NCBI RefSeq assembly: GCF_000695095.2
Contig: NZ_CP011454.1
Span: 1,302,001-1,366,000, forward strand
DNA length: 64,000 nt
Source: Gemmatimonas phototrophica
GTDB taxonomy: Bacteria; Gemmatimonadota; Gemmatimonadetes; Gemmatimonadales; Gemmatimonadaceae
Direction of reading: 5' to 3'
Made by a program: the position numbers and the translations under genes. The notes beneath the pieces are model-generated. The model made no database searches. It was not told where the DNA came from and worked only from the letters and a program-made list of their open reading frames with translations. Positions 15,639 through 25,500 of the stretch are shown here, in pieces. Each line of letters starts with the position of its first letter. Position 1 is the first letter of the stretch.

Positions 15639-16580
15639 GTGTCTGCTCCGACGCTTGACCCCCGGGTCACTGAACGTCGTAATCCGCGCACTGCCGATAT
15701 CGATCTTGCGTCGCCGTTGGCGATCGTGGATCTGATGACCGGTGAGGATCGCGGTGTGGTTGATGCCGTGGTCTCGCAGCGCGAGCCCATTGCCCGCGCC
15801 ATTTCGGCCATTGAAACCGCATTCCGCAGCGGACGACGACTGCTCTATGTCGGAGCGGGTACCTCGGGACGCCTTGGCGTACTCGACGCCAGCGAATGTC
15901 CGCCCACCTTTGGTACCAATCCCACCATGGTGGTGGGGATCATTGCCGGTGGGGATCACGCGCTGCGCAATCCCATTGAAGGCGCCGAGGATAGCCCCGT
16001 GGAAGGGGCGGCCCAGATGGATGTGCATCATGTACAGGCAGGCGATGTGGTAGTCGGCATTGCCGCGAGCGGCACGACGCCATTCGTGCGCGGCGCCCTC
16101 CTGCGCGCGCGTGAACTGGGCGCTACGACCGCCCTGTTGGCGTGCAGTGAGCCCCCACCGGCCATGCGCGACGCGGCTGATATTCTCATGCTGCCCATTG
16201 CCGGGCCGGAAGTGTTGACGGGCTCCACGCGGCTCAAGGCCGGTACCGCGACGAAGCTGGTGCTCAATATGCTGACCACCGGTGCGATGATTCGCATTGG
16301 CAAGAGCTACGGCAATCTCATGGTGGATTTGCGGGCCACCAATGTAAAGCTGCAGGACCGTGCCGAGCGTATCGTGTGTGAGGTTACGGGACTCCCGCGC
16401 GACGACGCACACACGTTGCTGCAGCAGGCCGACGGGCGCGTAAAGCGCGCGCTGGTGATGCACGCGCTGCAGGTCGACGCGGCGACCGCCGATGCCCGAC
16501 TCGCCGACGTGGGTGGGGTTATCCGCAAGCTGTTGCCGCAGGCCCCGCCGACGGTGCCTGTCACGGCCACGGGCGCTTGA
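15639..16580 (+). CDS. murQ: N-acetylmuramic acid 6-phosphate etherase MurQ
   Basis: A SIS-domain lyase of about 313 aa. It shows TERRNPRT, GAGTSGRLGVLDASECPPTF (sugar-phosphate loop), IAASGTTPFVRGAL and SYGNLMVDLRATNVKLQDRA. It splits MurNAc-6-P into GlcNAc-6-P and D-lactate in the cytoplasm. The GTG at 15639 gives the usual family N-terminus; the frame is open back to 15576. It is the first gene of a recycling operon and touches anmK. Confidence 0.95.
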   Translation: MSAPTLDPRVTERRNPRTADIDLASPLAIVDLMTGEDRGVVDAVVSQREPIARAISAIETAFRSGRRLLYVGAGTSGRLGVLDASECPPTFGTNPTMVVGIIAGGDHALRNPIEGAEDSPVEGAAQMDVHHVQAGDVVVGIAASGTTPFVRGALLRARELGATTALLACSEPPPAMRDAADILMLPIAGPEVLTGSTRLKAGTATKLVLNMLTTGAMIRIGKSYGNLMVDLRATNVKLQDRAERIVCEVTGLPRDDAHTLLQQADGRVKRALVMHALQVDAATADARLADVGGVIRKLLPQAPPTVPVTATGA

Positions 16581-16582
16581 GC

Positions 16583-17770
16583 ATGGCGCTGCCTGCCAAC
16601 GCGCAGATTCTGGTGGGGGTCATGTCGGGCACGTCGCTCGATGGCATCAGTGCCGCCGTGGCGGCGTTTTCCGACGATGCCTCGGGGCGGCCGCGTGCCT
16701 CGTTGTTGCACTACACGCAGCGCGACTACACCCCCGAGGAACGGGCACGGTTGGCTGCGGCCATGCATGAGGGCAGTGCGCGCGAGTATTGCCGGCTGAG
16801 TGCCGATCTGGGCGTGTGGCTGGGCGAGGCGGCGGCGACGGCCATGCAGGGGGCTGGTGTGGCGCCCGCCGATGTCCGCGCGATTGCCTCGCACGGACAG
16901 ACGCTCTGGCACGAACCAGGACACAGCACGTGGCAACTGGGCGATGCCGCGCGCATTGCCGAGTGCACCGGGTGTGCGGTGGTGTCGGATTTTCGCACGC
17001 GTGACATGGCAGTAGGCGGACAGGGAGCGCCGTTGGTGCCGATGGCCGACGTGATGCTCTTTGCCCACGACCACGAGTGGCGCGCGTTGCAGAACATCGG
17101 CGGCATTGGCAACGTGACCATGGTGCCGCCAGCCAGCAGCGCCAGTGATGTGCGCGTCCGCGCCTTTGATACGGGACCCGGGGTGGTGATCATGAACGGC
17201 GTCATGCAGCGCCTGTTCAATCGCCCCTTCGATCAGGATGGCGCCATTGGGGCGTCGGGGCGCGTGTTGGAGACGGTGGTGCGAACGTTGCTCGATCTGC
17301 CGTATCTGCAGGAGGCCCCGCCCAAAAGCACGGGTCGGGAACTGTTCACGCCGGCGTTCATCGACGACGTGATTGCCCAGTGCACTGCGGCTGGTGGATC
17401 GCCGGCCGATGTTGTGGCCACGGCCACGGCGTACACGGCAGCGACCATCGCCGACCAATACATGCGTTTTCTCAGCGAACACCCGCATGATGTGGTGGTG
17501 TCCGGCGGCGGCGCGCACAATCCGTTTCTCGTACGGTGCCTTGAAGGCGCGTTTGCGTGGCATGGGGAGCGGTTTGCGCGCCCAGTGCCGCACGTTCGCC
17601 TGTTTGATGATCTGTTTTTCGATGCCGAAGCCAAAGAGGCCGTGGCCTTTGCGCTGCTCGGTTACCTTCATCTCACCGGACGGCCTGGGAATGTGCCCAG
17701 CGCGACCGGTGCGCGTGCCCCGCGTGTGTTGGGTGCACTGACTCCCGTTGCTTTGAGTGAGAAGTCATGA
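16583..17770 (+). CDS. anmK: Anhydro-N-acetylmuramic acid kinase AnmK
   Basis: A sugar kinase of about 395 aa in the actin-like ATPase fold. It shows VGVMSGTSLDGISAAV at the N-terminus, SHGQTLWHEPG, DFRTRDMAVGGQGAPLVP, FDTGPGVVIMNG and the adenosine motif VSGGGAHNPFL. It hydrolyses the 1,6-anhydro bond and phosphorylates, producing MurNAc-6-P for MurQ. A TTG at 16577 overlaps the murQ stop, but the ATG at 16583 is more likely. The 3' end overlaps nagZ by 4 bases. Confidence 0.96.
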   Translation: MALPANAQILVGVMSGTSLDGISAAVAAFSDDASGRPRASLLHYTQRDYTPEERARLAAAMHEGSAREYCRLSADLGVWLGEAAATAMQGAGVAPADVRAIASHGQTLWHEPGHSTWQLGDAARIAECTGCAVVSDFRTRDMAVGGQGAPLVPMADVMLFAHDHEWRALQNIGGIGNVTMVPPASSASDVRVRAFDTGPGVVIMNGVMQRLFNRPFDQDGAIGASGRVLETVVRTLLDLPYLQEAPPKSTGRELFTPAFIDDVIAQCTAAGGSPADVVATATAYTAATIADQYMRFLSEHPHDVVVSGGGAHNPFLVRCLEGAFAWHGERFARPVPHVRLFDDLFFDAEAKEAVAFALLGYLHLTGRPGNVPSATGARAPRVLGALTPVALSEKS

Positions 17771-19245
17771 GCGAACAGTCGCGTCGCGACCTCGCGCAGT
17801 TGTTGCTGCCGGTTATCAAGTGGACCCCTGAGCGTGGCTTCTCCGAAGCGCGCCCGCTTATTGATCATGCGCTGTCGCTGGGGGTTGGCGGGTTCCTGCT
17901 GTCCGGCGGCGAACAGGATGGCGTGCGGGCACTGTCGAAGGAGCTGCAGCTCAAGTCGAAGCATCCGTTGCTGCTGGCGGCGGAACTTGAGCGCGGCGCG
18001 GGGCAACAGTTTGCCAGTGCCACCGGGTTGCCGCCGTTGGCCGCCATCACCGCGCTGGGGGATATCGAATCGTTGCGCCGCGCCGCGCGCCTTACGGCAC
18101 GTGAAGCGCGTACGATGGGGGTGAACTGGAACCTCGCGCCGGTGTGCGATTTGGATCTGCTCACCGAGAACCCCATTGTAGGCACGCGCGCCATTGGCAG
18201 CGACGCGCGCAAAGTGGCGCAGCTGGTGCAGGCGTGGATCGAAGCCACGCAAGCCGAAGGAGTGATGGCGTGTGCCAAGCACTTCCCGGGGTTGGGGCGC
18301 GCGATCAGCGATCCGCATCGGGAAGCGCTGGCGGTGGATACCCCGGCCGATCAACTCAAAGAGTTGGACCTGCATCCCTTCCGCGCGGCCATTACCGGCG
18401 GCGTGGCGAGTGTGATGACGGCGCATGTGGCGTATCCGGCGCTCGATTCCAGCAAGGTACCGGCCACCCTGTCGCGCGAAATTCTCCAGTGGCTGCTGCG
18501 TCAGCAACTCAAGTTTGAGAATCTCATTGCGTCGGATGCCATGACCCTGCCTGGGGTGACCGACGGACGCTCGGTGGCTGAGGCCTGTGTGCAGGCGCTG
18601 CGCGCCGGCTGCGATGTGCTGATTGCTCCGGGCGATCTGGATACCACACTGGATGCGCTGGAAAAGGCGCTCGATGATGGCACGCTCGATCCCGAGCGCG
18701 TCAAGCAGTCGGTGCGGCGTCGTCTCAAGTGGGCGCAATGGGTGTCGCCGCCCAACGATTGGCGCCGTCCGAGTGGGGCCGACACCGCGTGGGGTGCGTT
18801 GCTCGCAGACAAGGTGTTGCGCATTGAGCAAGGGCCGGTGCCGCCCATGGCGGGCGTCACGGAAGTAGCGCTGGTGGATGACGACGACGATGTGGACGGC
18901 CGGCGCGCCGACCGGACCGGCATTGTGGAAGCGATGCGACTGGCCGGCAACGATGCGCGCATTGTGAGCGCACCCACCACCGCGAGCGCGGGGCCGTTTG
19001 TCATTGCGTTGTTCGCCGACTATCTGCCGAACAAGGGGCGCTTCACCCTGCGGGACGACACCATTGCCGCCGTGCAGGCGTTGGCGGCGCAGGCGGAGGC
19101 CATGCAGCGCCCGGTGGTGCTGGTGGGGTTGGGCGACCCGCGGTGGGTGCAGCAGTTGGGCATGTCGGTGCCCACGATCATTGCGTGGAGCGGCGACCGC
19201 GTGATGCAGCAGGCGGCCGGGCGTGGGCTACTGCGCAAGAAATAG
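17767..19245 (+). CDS. nagZ: Glycoside hydrolase family 3 beta-N-acetylglucosaminidase, NagZ-like, with C-terminal extension
   Basis: A 492-aa GH3 enzyme without signal peptide, hence cytosolic. It carries ACAKHFPGLGR (K171, H172), the Asp-His dyad region SDPHREAL (D182, H184) and the nucleophile in ASDAMTLPGV (D257). NagZ removes GlcNAc from anhydro-muropeptides. The start ATG overlaps the anmK stop (ATGA), so translation is probably coupled. At 492 aa it is longer than the single-domain E. coli enzyme; the extra 150 residues after about 340 resemble a GH3 C-terminal domain with an acidic loop (VDDDDDVDG). Together with murQ and anmK it forms a coherent recycling route. Confidence 0.88.
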   Translation: MSEQSRRDLAQLLLPVIKWTPERGFSEARPLIDHALSLGVGGFLLSGGEQDGVRALSKELQLKSKHPLLLAAELERGAGQQFASATGLPPLAAITALGDIESLRRAARLTAREARTMGVNWNLAPVCDLDLLTENPIVGTRAIGSDARKVAQLVQAWIEATQAEGVMACAKHFPGLGRAISDPHREALAVDTPADQLKELDLHPFRAAITGGVASVMTAHVAYPALDSSKVPATLSREILQWLLRQQLKFENLIASDAMTLPGVTDGRSVAEACVQALRAGCDVLIAPGDLDTTLDALEKALDDGTLDPERVKQSVRRRLKWAQWVSPPNDWRRPSGADTAWGALLADKVLRIEQGPVPPMAGVTEVALVDDDDDVDGRRADRTGIVEAMRLAGNDARIVSAPTTASAGPFVIALFADYLPNKGRFTLRDDTIAAVQALAAQAEAMQRPVVLVGLGDPRWVQQLGMSVPTIIAWSGDRVMQQAAGRGLLRKK

Positions 19246-19250
19246 CGCGG

Positions 19251-20507
19251 TCAGCCCTTGGTGAGTTGCATGGCGGTCCATGCCACGGCCGCCAACGCCA
19301 CGGCACCCAGCAGAATGAACAGGGGCTGCACGGTGCGCTTGCGCTGTTCAATCACCGGCGCCGGCAGCGGCGCCGAAAGAGGAATGGCCTTGGTGGCGTC
19401 AATGTCGCGCTGCGCCTGGTCGGCTTCCCGTTGCTCTGAGCGGGTGGGCATGCGCACCCCTTGGCGCGGCGTGGGATCGCTCTTGATGGCCGGGCGCGGT
19501 GTGCGGGGGGTGACCTGCATCTCGCGCGTCTGGTCGTTCAGGGTGCCCGAGAGCGGAAAGGCGTTGTAGCCAATGCTGTCGGTGGCAATGGACGCGTCGA
19601 GGGCACTTCCTTCGAAACGCACCGCAATCACGGTGATGTTGTCCGGCCCACCACGGGCATTCGCCTGATCGATCAGACTGCGGCACACGACCCGCACATC
19701 GGACTCGTGGGCCGTGAGCGCGGCAATTTCGTCGGCGCGGACCAGTCCTGAGAGGCCGTCGCTGCACAAAATCAGCGTATCGCCCTTCCGCAACTGCTGG
19801 TGCGTCAGGTCCACGATGACCTGATCTTCGGGGCCCAGCGCCTGCAGAATGATGTTGCGACGGTCGCTCACTTCCGCTTCTTCGGGCGTGAGCTCGCCGG
19901 CCTCCACCAGCCGCTGCATGAGCGACTGATCTTTGGTGAGCTGCCGGGCTAACCCGTCGCGCACCATATAGGCCCGACTGTCGCCCACCTGCACCATGTA
20001 CAGACGATCGCCCAGCAAGCCGGCAATGGTGGCGGTGGTGCCCATGCCGCGGTGTTCGGGATTTTCCCGAGCGTGTTGGTGTATGCGCGTGTTGGCCATC
20101 ATGGTGGCATCGCGCAGCGCTTCGGCAAAGGCGGTCGGCTTGGTGCTGCCTGTCTTGGACCACGAGGCGCGCAGCCCCTCGAGGACGAGATCGCCCGCCA
20201 TTTTGCTGGCCAGTTCGCCGGACGCTGCCCCACCCATGCCGTCCGCCACCAGAAAGAGGAGGCCGTGGGCATCAGCGGTGATTTCATGGTACCCCGCGTC
20301 AAAGCTCAGCGCCGATCCGGACTCCAGATCGGCCACAAGGAACGTGTCCTCGTTGTGCTCGCGCGATTGTCCCACGTCCGTCAGCGCGAAGACACGGGCG
20401 ACGACTCGGCGGTCGCCACTCGGGTGCACTGAATGGGAATCGAAGGGGGAAACTGTCACAGCGTCTTGGTGCAGGCCATTGCGTTCGTAGGTGGACGACC
20501 GCCACAT
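19251..20507 (-). CDS. PP2C-type serine/threonine phosphatase with C-terminal membrane anchor
   Basis: A 418-aa protein. The PP2C domain (about residues 40-280) contains DVGQSREHNEDTFLVAD, LFLVADGMGGAASGELAS, GTTATIAGLL, QVGDSRAYMVRDG, ILCSDGLSGLV and GGPDNITVIAVRF, with the metal-binding aspartates in place. A Pro/Arg/Gln-rich linker follows. A single membrane helix close to the C-terminus (QPLFILLGAVALAAVAW) leaves the catalytic part in the cytoplasm. Such enzymes reverse Hanks-type kinase phosphorylation, often in cell-wall control; no kinase gene is visible here. It is convergent with nagZ, only 5 bases apart, and divergent from the amidase. Confidence 0.93.
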   Translation of the reverse strand: MWRSSTYERNGLHQDAVTVSPFDSHSVHPSGDRRVVARVFALTDVGQSREHNEDTFLVADLESGSALSFDAGYHEITADAHGLLFLVADGMGGAASGELASKMAGDLVLEGLRASWSKTGSTKPTAFAEALRDATMMANTRIHQHARENPEHRGMGTTATIAGLLGDRLYMVQVGDSRAYMVRDGLARQLTKDQSLMQRLVEAGELTPEEAEVSDRRNIILQALGPEDQVIVDLTHQQLRKGDTLILCSDGLSGLVRADEIAALTAHESDVRVVCRSLIDQANARGGPDNITVIAVRFEGSALDASIATDSIGYNAFPLSGTLNDQTREMQVTPRTPRPAIKSDPTPRQGVRMPTRSEQREADQAQRDIDATKAIPLSAPLPAPVIEQRKRTVQPLFILLGAVALAAVAWTAMQLTKG

Positions 20508-20618
20508 ACGGACGGGATCGCGGGAGGTTGCACCCGCGAACCGATTTGCGGAAGCCTCTAAATAATGAGGACGGCTTCAAGATGGCCCACGTTTCATCCC
20601 CGGGTCAAATTCGGAGAT

Positions 20619-22550
20619 ATGCGGAGACCCCCTGTTTTTTCTCCGGTCGTCACCCTGACGGCCGTGATCTGGCCCCTGTTGGCCCTCGTGACCCTCGGTG
20701 CCTGCCGGAGTGGGGCGCCGCCAACGGGGGCCTCTGGCCCTATCCGGTCCGGCGGGGCTCCGGCCTTGGCGGTGGGGCTTCCCCCGGTTCCGGAGCTCCG
20801 AGGGGCTCCCCTGTCGGTCACGGTCCGCTATCCGGGGGCCAACCAGCTGCTCACTGCCCGCGACTCCAATTTTGTCCTGGGGTCGGTGGGGTCGGGAGAC
20901 GCGACGCTGCAGATCAATGGCGTGGCGGTGCCGGTGGCCGCCAATGGGGCGTTTCTGGCCTGGCTGGCCGTCCCAGCGCCGGCCAGCCCTCGTTATGTGC
21001 TGCAGGTGGTCCGTGGGGCCGACACGGTGCGGAAAACGGTGCCCGTGCGCTTTCCGGTCCGTCGCGCACTGAGTGGGGTGGGGCGGCTGCAGGTGGATAG
21101 CGGCTCGCTGGCGCCCGGGCGTGGTGTGTGGGCACTTGGGGGTGACCCGCTTCGGGTGAGCCTGCGGGCCCCCCGCAACGCCACGGCGTGGGTCATGGGG
21201 GCTGACAACCAGCGTTGGCCGCTGGTGTCTGCCGCCGGTCCTCTGCCGGCAGGGGCCGACTCCACGGGCGATGTGGCCACGGTCTTTGCCACCGATCTCA
21301 CGGCGGCCCTCCTGGCGGATAGCCTGCGGCCGGCCCGCCTCTTGGTCGCGCGGGGGCGCGATACCGTGTCGTTGCCCATTCCCGCTGTGCGGGCGTTGCC
21401 TGCGCCGCAACGGCAGTTGGGCGTGCTGCAGTCGGCCAACCGGGTGGGGAGCGACAGTGACCGGGTGGTCAGTGCCCGCACGATTGTTGGGGGCACGTAC
21501 AAGTGGCAGCTGCTACCCGGCACGGTGCTGGAAGTCACGGGTCGTCAGAACGGCTTTACGCGCGTGCGACTGGACAACCAGCTCGACGTGTGGGTGGACA
21601 GCGACGAGCTGACACTGTTGCCGGAGGGGACGCCGCTACCGCGTCGGGTGACAGGCGGATTCCGCTTTATGCCGAACGCCGAGTACGTGGATATGGTGAT
21701 CGGGACGGGAGACCGTCCTGGGCATCACGTGGAGGCCGAGGGCAACACCATTACCCTCACGCTGTATGGGGTGCAGGCCAATCCGGAGATTTCGCCAATC
21801 CTCGGGAACGACACGCTCGTGCGTCGCATGGTGTGGGAACAGGTCAGCAGCGATCGCGTGAAGGTGACACTGGTGTTGTCACAACCAGCGTACGGTTGGC
21901 TGTCGTTGTGGGACGACGCACGTCGTGCATTTGTGCTGCGCGTGCGGCGCCTGCCGACTATCGACGCGGCGCACCCATTGCGCGGCTTGACCATTGCGGT
22001 GGATCCCGGCCACCCGCCAGCCGGTGCCACCGGACCCACAGGGCTGTACGAGGGCGACGCGGTCTTTCCCGTGGGGCTCAAGGTGGTGGAGCTGCTCCGA
22101 CTGCGGGGCGCCAACCCGGTTATCACGCGCACCAGTCTGGCGCCGGTGGGACTGACCGAACGCGGTGTGCAATCGCGACGGGAAAACGCGCATGCGTTTG
22201 TCTCGGTGCATCTCAACGCGCTCCCCGATGGAGTGAATCCGTTCACGGCCAACGGGACCAGCACGCTCTTCTATCACAACGCCAGTGAGCCTCTGGCGCG
22301 TGATGTGCAAACCGCCCTGCAGGCACGCTTCGGTTTGCGTGATCTGGGGGTGCACTACCAGAACCTGGCCGTGGCGCGGCCGAGCTGGTACCCCAGTGTG
22401 CTGGCGGAGGGGTTGTTCCTCATGATCCCTGAACAGGAGGCGGCCATGCGCAACGAAGCCTTTCAGCTGACGTATGCCGAAGGGTTGGTGGAAGGGTTGG
22501 AGCGGTACTTCCGTCGCCTGGCGACACCGGCTGCGGAACGCACGCCATGA
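20619..22550 (+). CDS. N-acetylmuramoyl-L-alanine amidase lipoprotein (Amidase_3)
   Basis: A 643-aa protein from ATG 20619. Its N-terminus ends in the lipobox LGAC, so it is probably an outer- or inner-membrane lipoprotein. About 400 residues of beta-rich sequence follow, including an SH3-like stretch (LLPGTVLEVTGRQNGFTRVRL, about residues 300-340) and an AMIN-like region. The catalytic domain at the C-terminus shows TIAVDPGHPPAGATGPTG, the zinc ligand Glu in GLYEGDAVFPVGLK, the His in AFVSVHLNALP and a late Glu in SVLAEGLFLM. It cleaves the MurNAc-L-alanine bond, releasing stem peptides during cell division or remodelling. It overlaps the next gene by 4 bases. Confidence 0.92.
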   Translation: MRRPPVFSPVVTLTAVIWPLLALVTLGACRSGAPPTGASGPIRSGGAPALAVGLPPVPELRGAPLSVTVRYPGANQLLTARDSNFVLGSVGSGDATLQINGVAVPVAANGAFLAWLAVPAPASPRYVLQVVRGADTVRKTVPVRFPVRRALSGVGRLQVDSGSLAPGRGVWALGGDPLRVSLRAPRNATAWVMGADNQRWPLVSAAGPLPAGADSTGDVATVFATDLTAALLADSLRPARLLVARGRDTVSLPIPAVRALPAPQRQLGVLQSANRVGSDSDRVVSARTIVGGTYKWQLLPGTVLEVTGRQNGFTRVRLDNQLDVWVDSDELTLLPEGTPLPRRVTGGFRFMPNAEYVDMVIGTGDRPGHHVEAEGNTITLTLYGVQANPEISPILGNDTLVRRMVWEQVSSDRVKVTLVLSQPAYGWLSLWDDARRAFVLRVRRLPTIDAAHPLRGLTIAVDPGHPPAGATGPTGLYEGDAVFPVGLKVVELLRLRGANPVITRTSLAPVGLTERGVQSRRENAHAFVSVHLNALPDGVNPFTANGTSTLFYHNASEPLARDVQTALQARFGLRDLGVHYQNLAVARPSWYPSVLAEGLFLMIPEQEAAMRNEAFQLTYAEGLVEGLERYFRRLATPAAERTP

Positions 22551-25500
22551 ACGCGAAGGTTGCGGCAACGTGGAAGGTGCTCACGCTGCGTCTTGTCCTC
22601 CTGACCGCCGTCCTGCTGCTCCCTGGTGTTGGAGACGGACTGCACGCGCAGGTCGATCCCCGCGGGCCCGTGCGGACCATCTCCACGACGCATCTGCGCG
22701 TGCACTTTCCCGCCCGCCTCGATTCACTGGCGCGGTTGGCAGCCGTGTATGGGGAAACGGCGTACGGACAAATGTCGCGCGAGTTGGCCGCTCCGCGCGG
22801 CGTGATTGATCTGCTGCTCATCGACAACACGGATGTGAGCAACGGCTATGCGCAGGTGTTCCCCACCAATCGGGTGGTCATCTATGCTGTGCCGCCGGTC
22901 GCCACGCGTGAACTGCGTTTTCACGATGACTGGCTGCGCCTCGTCATCACGCACGAGCTGGCGCACATTTTTCACATTGATCGGGCGCGCGGCGTGTGGC
23001 GACTGGGCCGCGCGGTGTTTGGGCGCAATCCGCTGTTCTTTCCCAACGCCTATACGCCCAGTTGGGTGAAGGAAGGCCTGGCCGTCCACTACGAGAGTGC
23101 ACTCACCGGCAGTGGTCGGCTGGTGAGTACCGAGTTTCCCGTCTTGTTGCACGCGGCCGCACGCGACAGTGCGTTGATCCCACTGGGGCGGTGGAGTCTC
23201 AGTACCACCCGCTTTCCGCGAGGACAGGTGGCGTATGGGTACGGTTCATTGCTGATGCGCGGTGCCGTCGCGACGGCGGATTCCGCCGGTGGCGCGTTGG
23301 GGATGCGCCGCTTTGTGGAGGCGACGGCGTCCCAGATCGTGCCGTTCCGGTTGCAGCGGAACGCCCGCGTGGGGTTTGGCTCCTCCTTTTCGACGTTGTG
23401 GACCCGGTTTGCCGATTCGGTAATGCGTTCGGCGAGTGGCAGCGCGGTGCCGCGCGCTGGCGATGCCCGCTGGCGCGTGGTGAGCACCGACGGCTGGTAC
23501 GCGGCGGCTCCGCGCTGGCTGGGGGCCGATAGCGTGGTGTGGAGCGCCAGCAACGGCCGCGAGGTCACCGGGCTGTATGTGGCGTCGGTGGCCGGAGGCC
23601 CCGCACGACGGGTGGCCTGGCGCAATGGCCTGGACGTGAATGTCCCACTGGATTCGACACTGGATTCCCTGGTGTTTGCCCAGCTGGAACGTCGCGATGC
23701 GTATATCACGCGCAGTGACCTGTATCGTCGTCAGGGCACACGGGAGTTCCGCCTGACACATGGTGCCCGGCTCACGCAGCCCGATGTACGGCACGACGGC
23801 AGTATTGTGGCGGTACAGTTGGGTGCGAACAGCAGCCGGCTGGTGCGGGTGAGCGCCACCGGCGACGCCATCACGCCGTTTACAGCCGAACGTACGGGAG
23901 AACGTTGGGCCGACCCTCGATGGTCGCGTAGCGGGACCGAGGTGGTGGCGGTGCAGCTGTTGCCCACAGGCGAGCAGCGGGTGGTGGTGTTGGATATCAC
24001 CGGGGAGCTGCGCGCCGTGATTGCCAGTGCGCGCGGGGTATTGGCGAGTCCGTCGTTTACGCCGAACGGTACTCGGGTGGTATGGGCCAGTGATCGCAGT
24101 GGTCGCATGCAGGTGGAGACGGCGCCGCGCGGGGACACGGCCGTGGTGGATACGAGCGCCTGGCGCATGGTGAGCGGTGTCGTAACACAGGTAAGCGCAG
24201 ATGGCGCGGCCGTGTATGAGCCAAGCGTCTCACCCGATGGTGCGCACGTGGTGGCGCTGTTGCAACGGAGCACCGGATACCATGTCGCCGTGGCACCGCT
24301 GGATACGATGGGGCCCGCGGTTCGTGACGGGTGGTATGCCGCATCTCGTGGCGCGGTCGTGCCGGCCCAATCCGACTCTGTGCGCATCACGGCGCAGCCG
24401 AGTGTGAAGTACGCACCGGGGCGCCTGCTGCTGCCGCGGTACTGGTTGCCGGTGGTCGGTGAAGGGCGGGTGGGAAACGCCACCCTCGGAGTCTCGTCGA
24501 GCAGTGAAGACATCCTTGGGCGACATGTGTGGAACGCGAGTGTGCTGGTGGAGCCCACCACGCGGGAAATGGATGGTGGTGTGGCGTACCGCTACACCGG
24601 ATTGGGCATGCCCATTACCGATGTCTCCTTCAGTCAGGAATGGGACGGCACCTTTCTCGTTCGCAACGACAGCGGGGCGGCGCTGGGGACCGTGGCGCGC
24701 AAGCGGCGGTTCCTGACCGCGAGCAACACGTACATTGTGCCGCGCGTCCGATGGTCGGTGAGCACTACGGTGGGGCTGCAATACGAAATGCGGGACTTCA
24801 CGGCCGAAGCCGACTCGGTCTTGGGGCCCGCCGATTCCGGCGTGCGGCTGGGGACGCGCTATCCCAGCTTTTTCCTCAATACCAGCTACAGCACCGCACG
24901 TCTGGCGTTGCGTGGTGTGAGTGTAGAAGAGGGGTTTACGCTCTCCAGCAGCACGGCCTACCGATGGCTGGAAGACAATCCGGAGAGCGGCTCGTTTCGC
25001 AGTGTGCTGACTGGACGCGGGTATGTGCCACTGGCCTTGCCGGGGTATGCTCGGCATGTATTGGCCGTGCGTGCCGCTGCGGGGTGGGCCGACAACAACA
25101 CGCGTACCGAGTTCACGGTTGGCGGTACCAGTGGCGTGGCGTCGGAGGTTATTCCGGGCGTCGTGGTGGGTGATCCGGCGCGCACATTCCCGGTGCGCGG
25201 GACGGCTCCCGGCGTGCAGCGCGGGGCGCGCGCGCTGGCGGGGAGCATCGAGTACCGGGCGCCACTCATGATGTTCTCGCGATTGCCCAGTCCGTTCACG
25301 GTGTATGGCGATCGTTTGAGTGTGGCGCTCTTCAGCGATGCCGCGCGCGCGTGGTGTCCGGCCACGTTGCGCGCAAACACGGTGGTCTGTTTGCCCAACG
25401 GCGTGCGGGACGGTTGGCTGGCGAGTGCGGGTGCGGAGCTGATCGTTGATCTGGCGGTGCAGTATGATGTGCCATACCGCGTGCGGATCGGATCGGCTGT

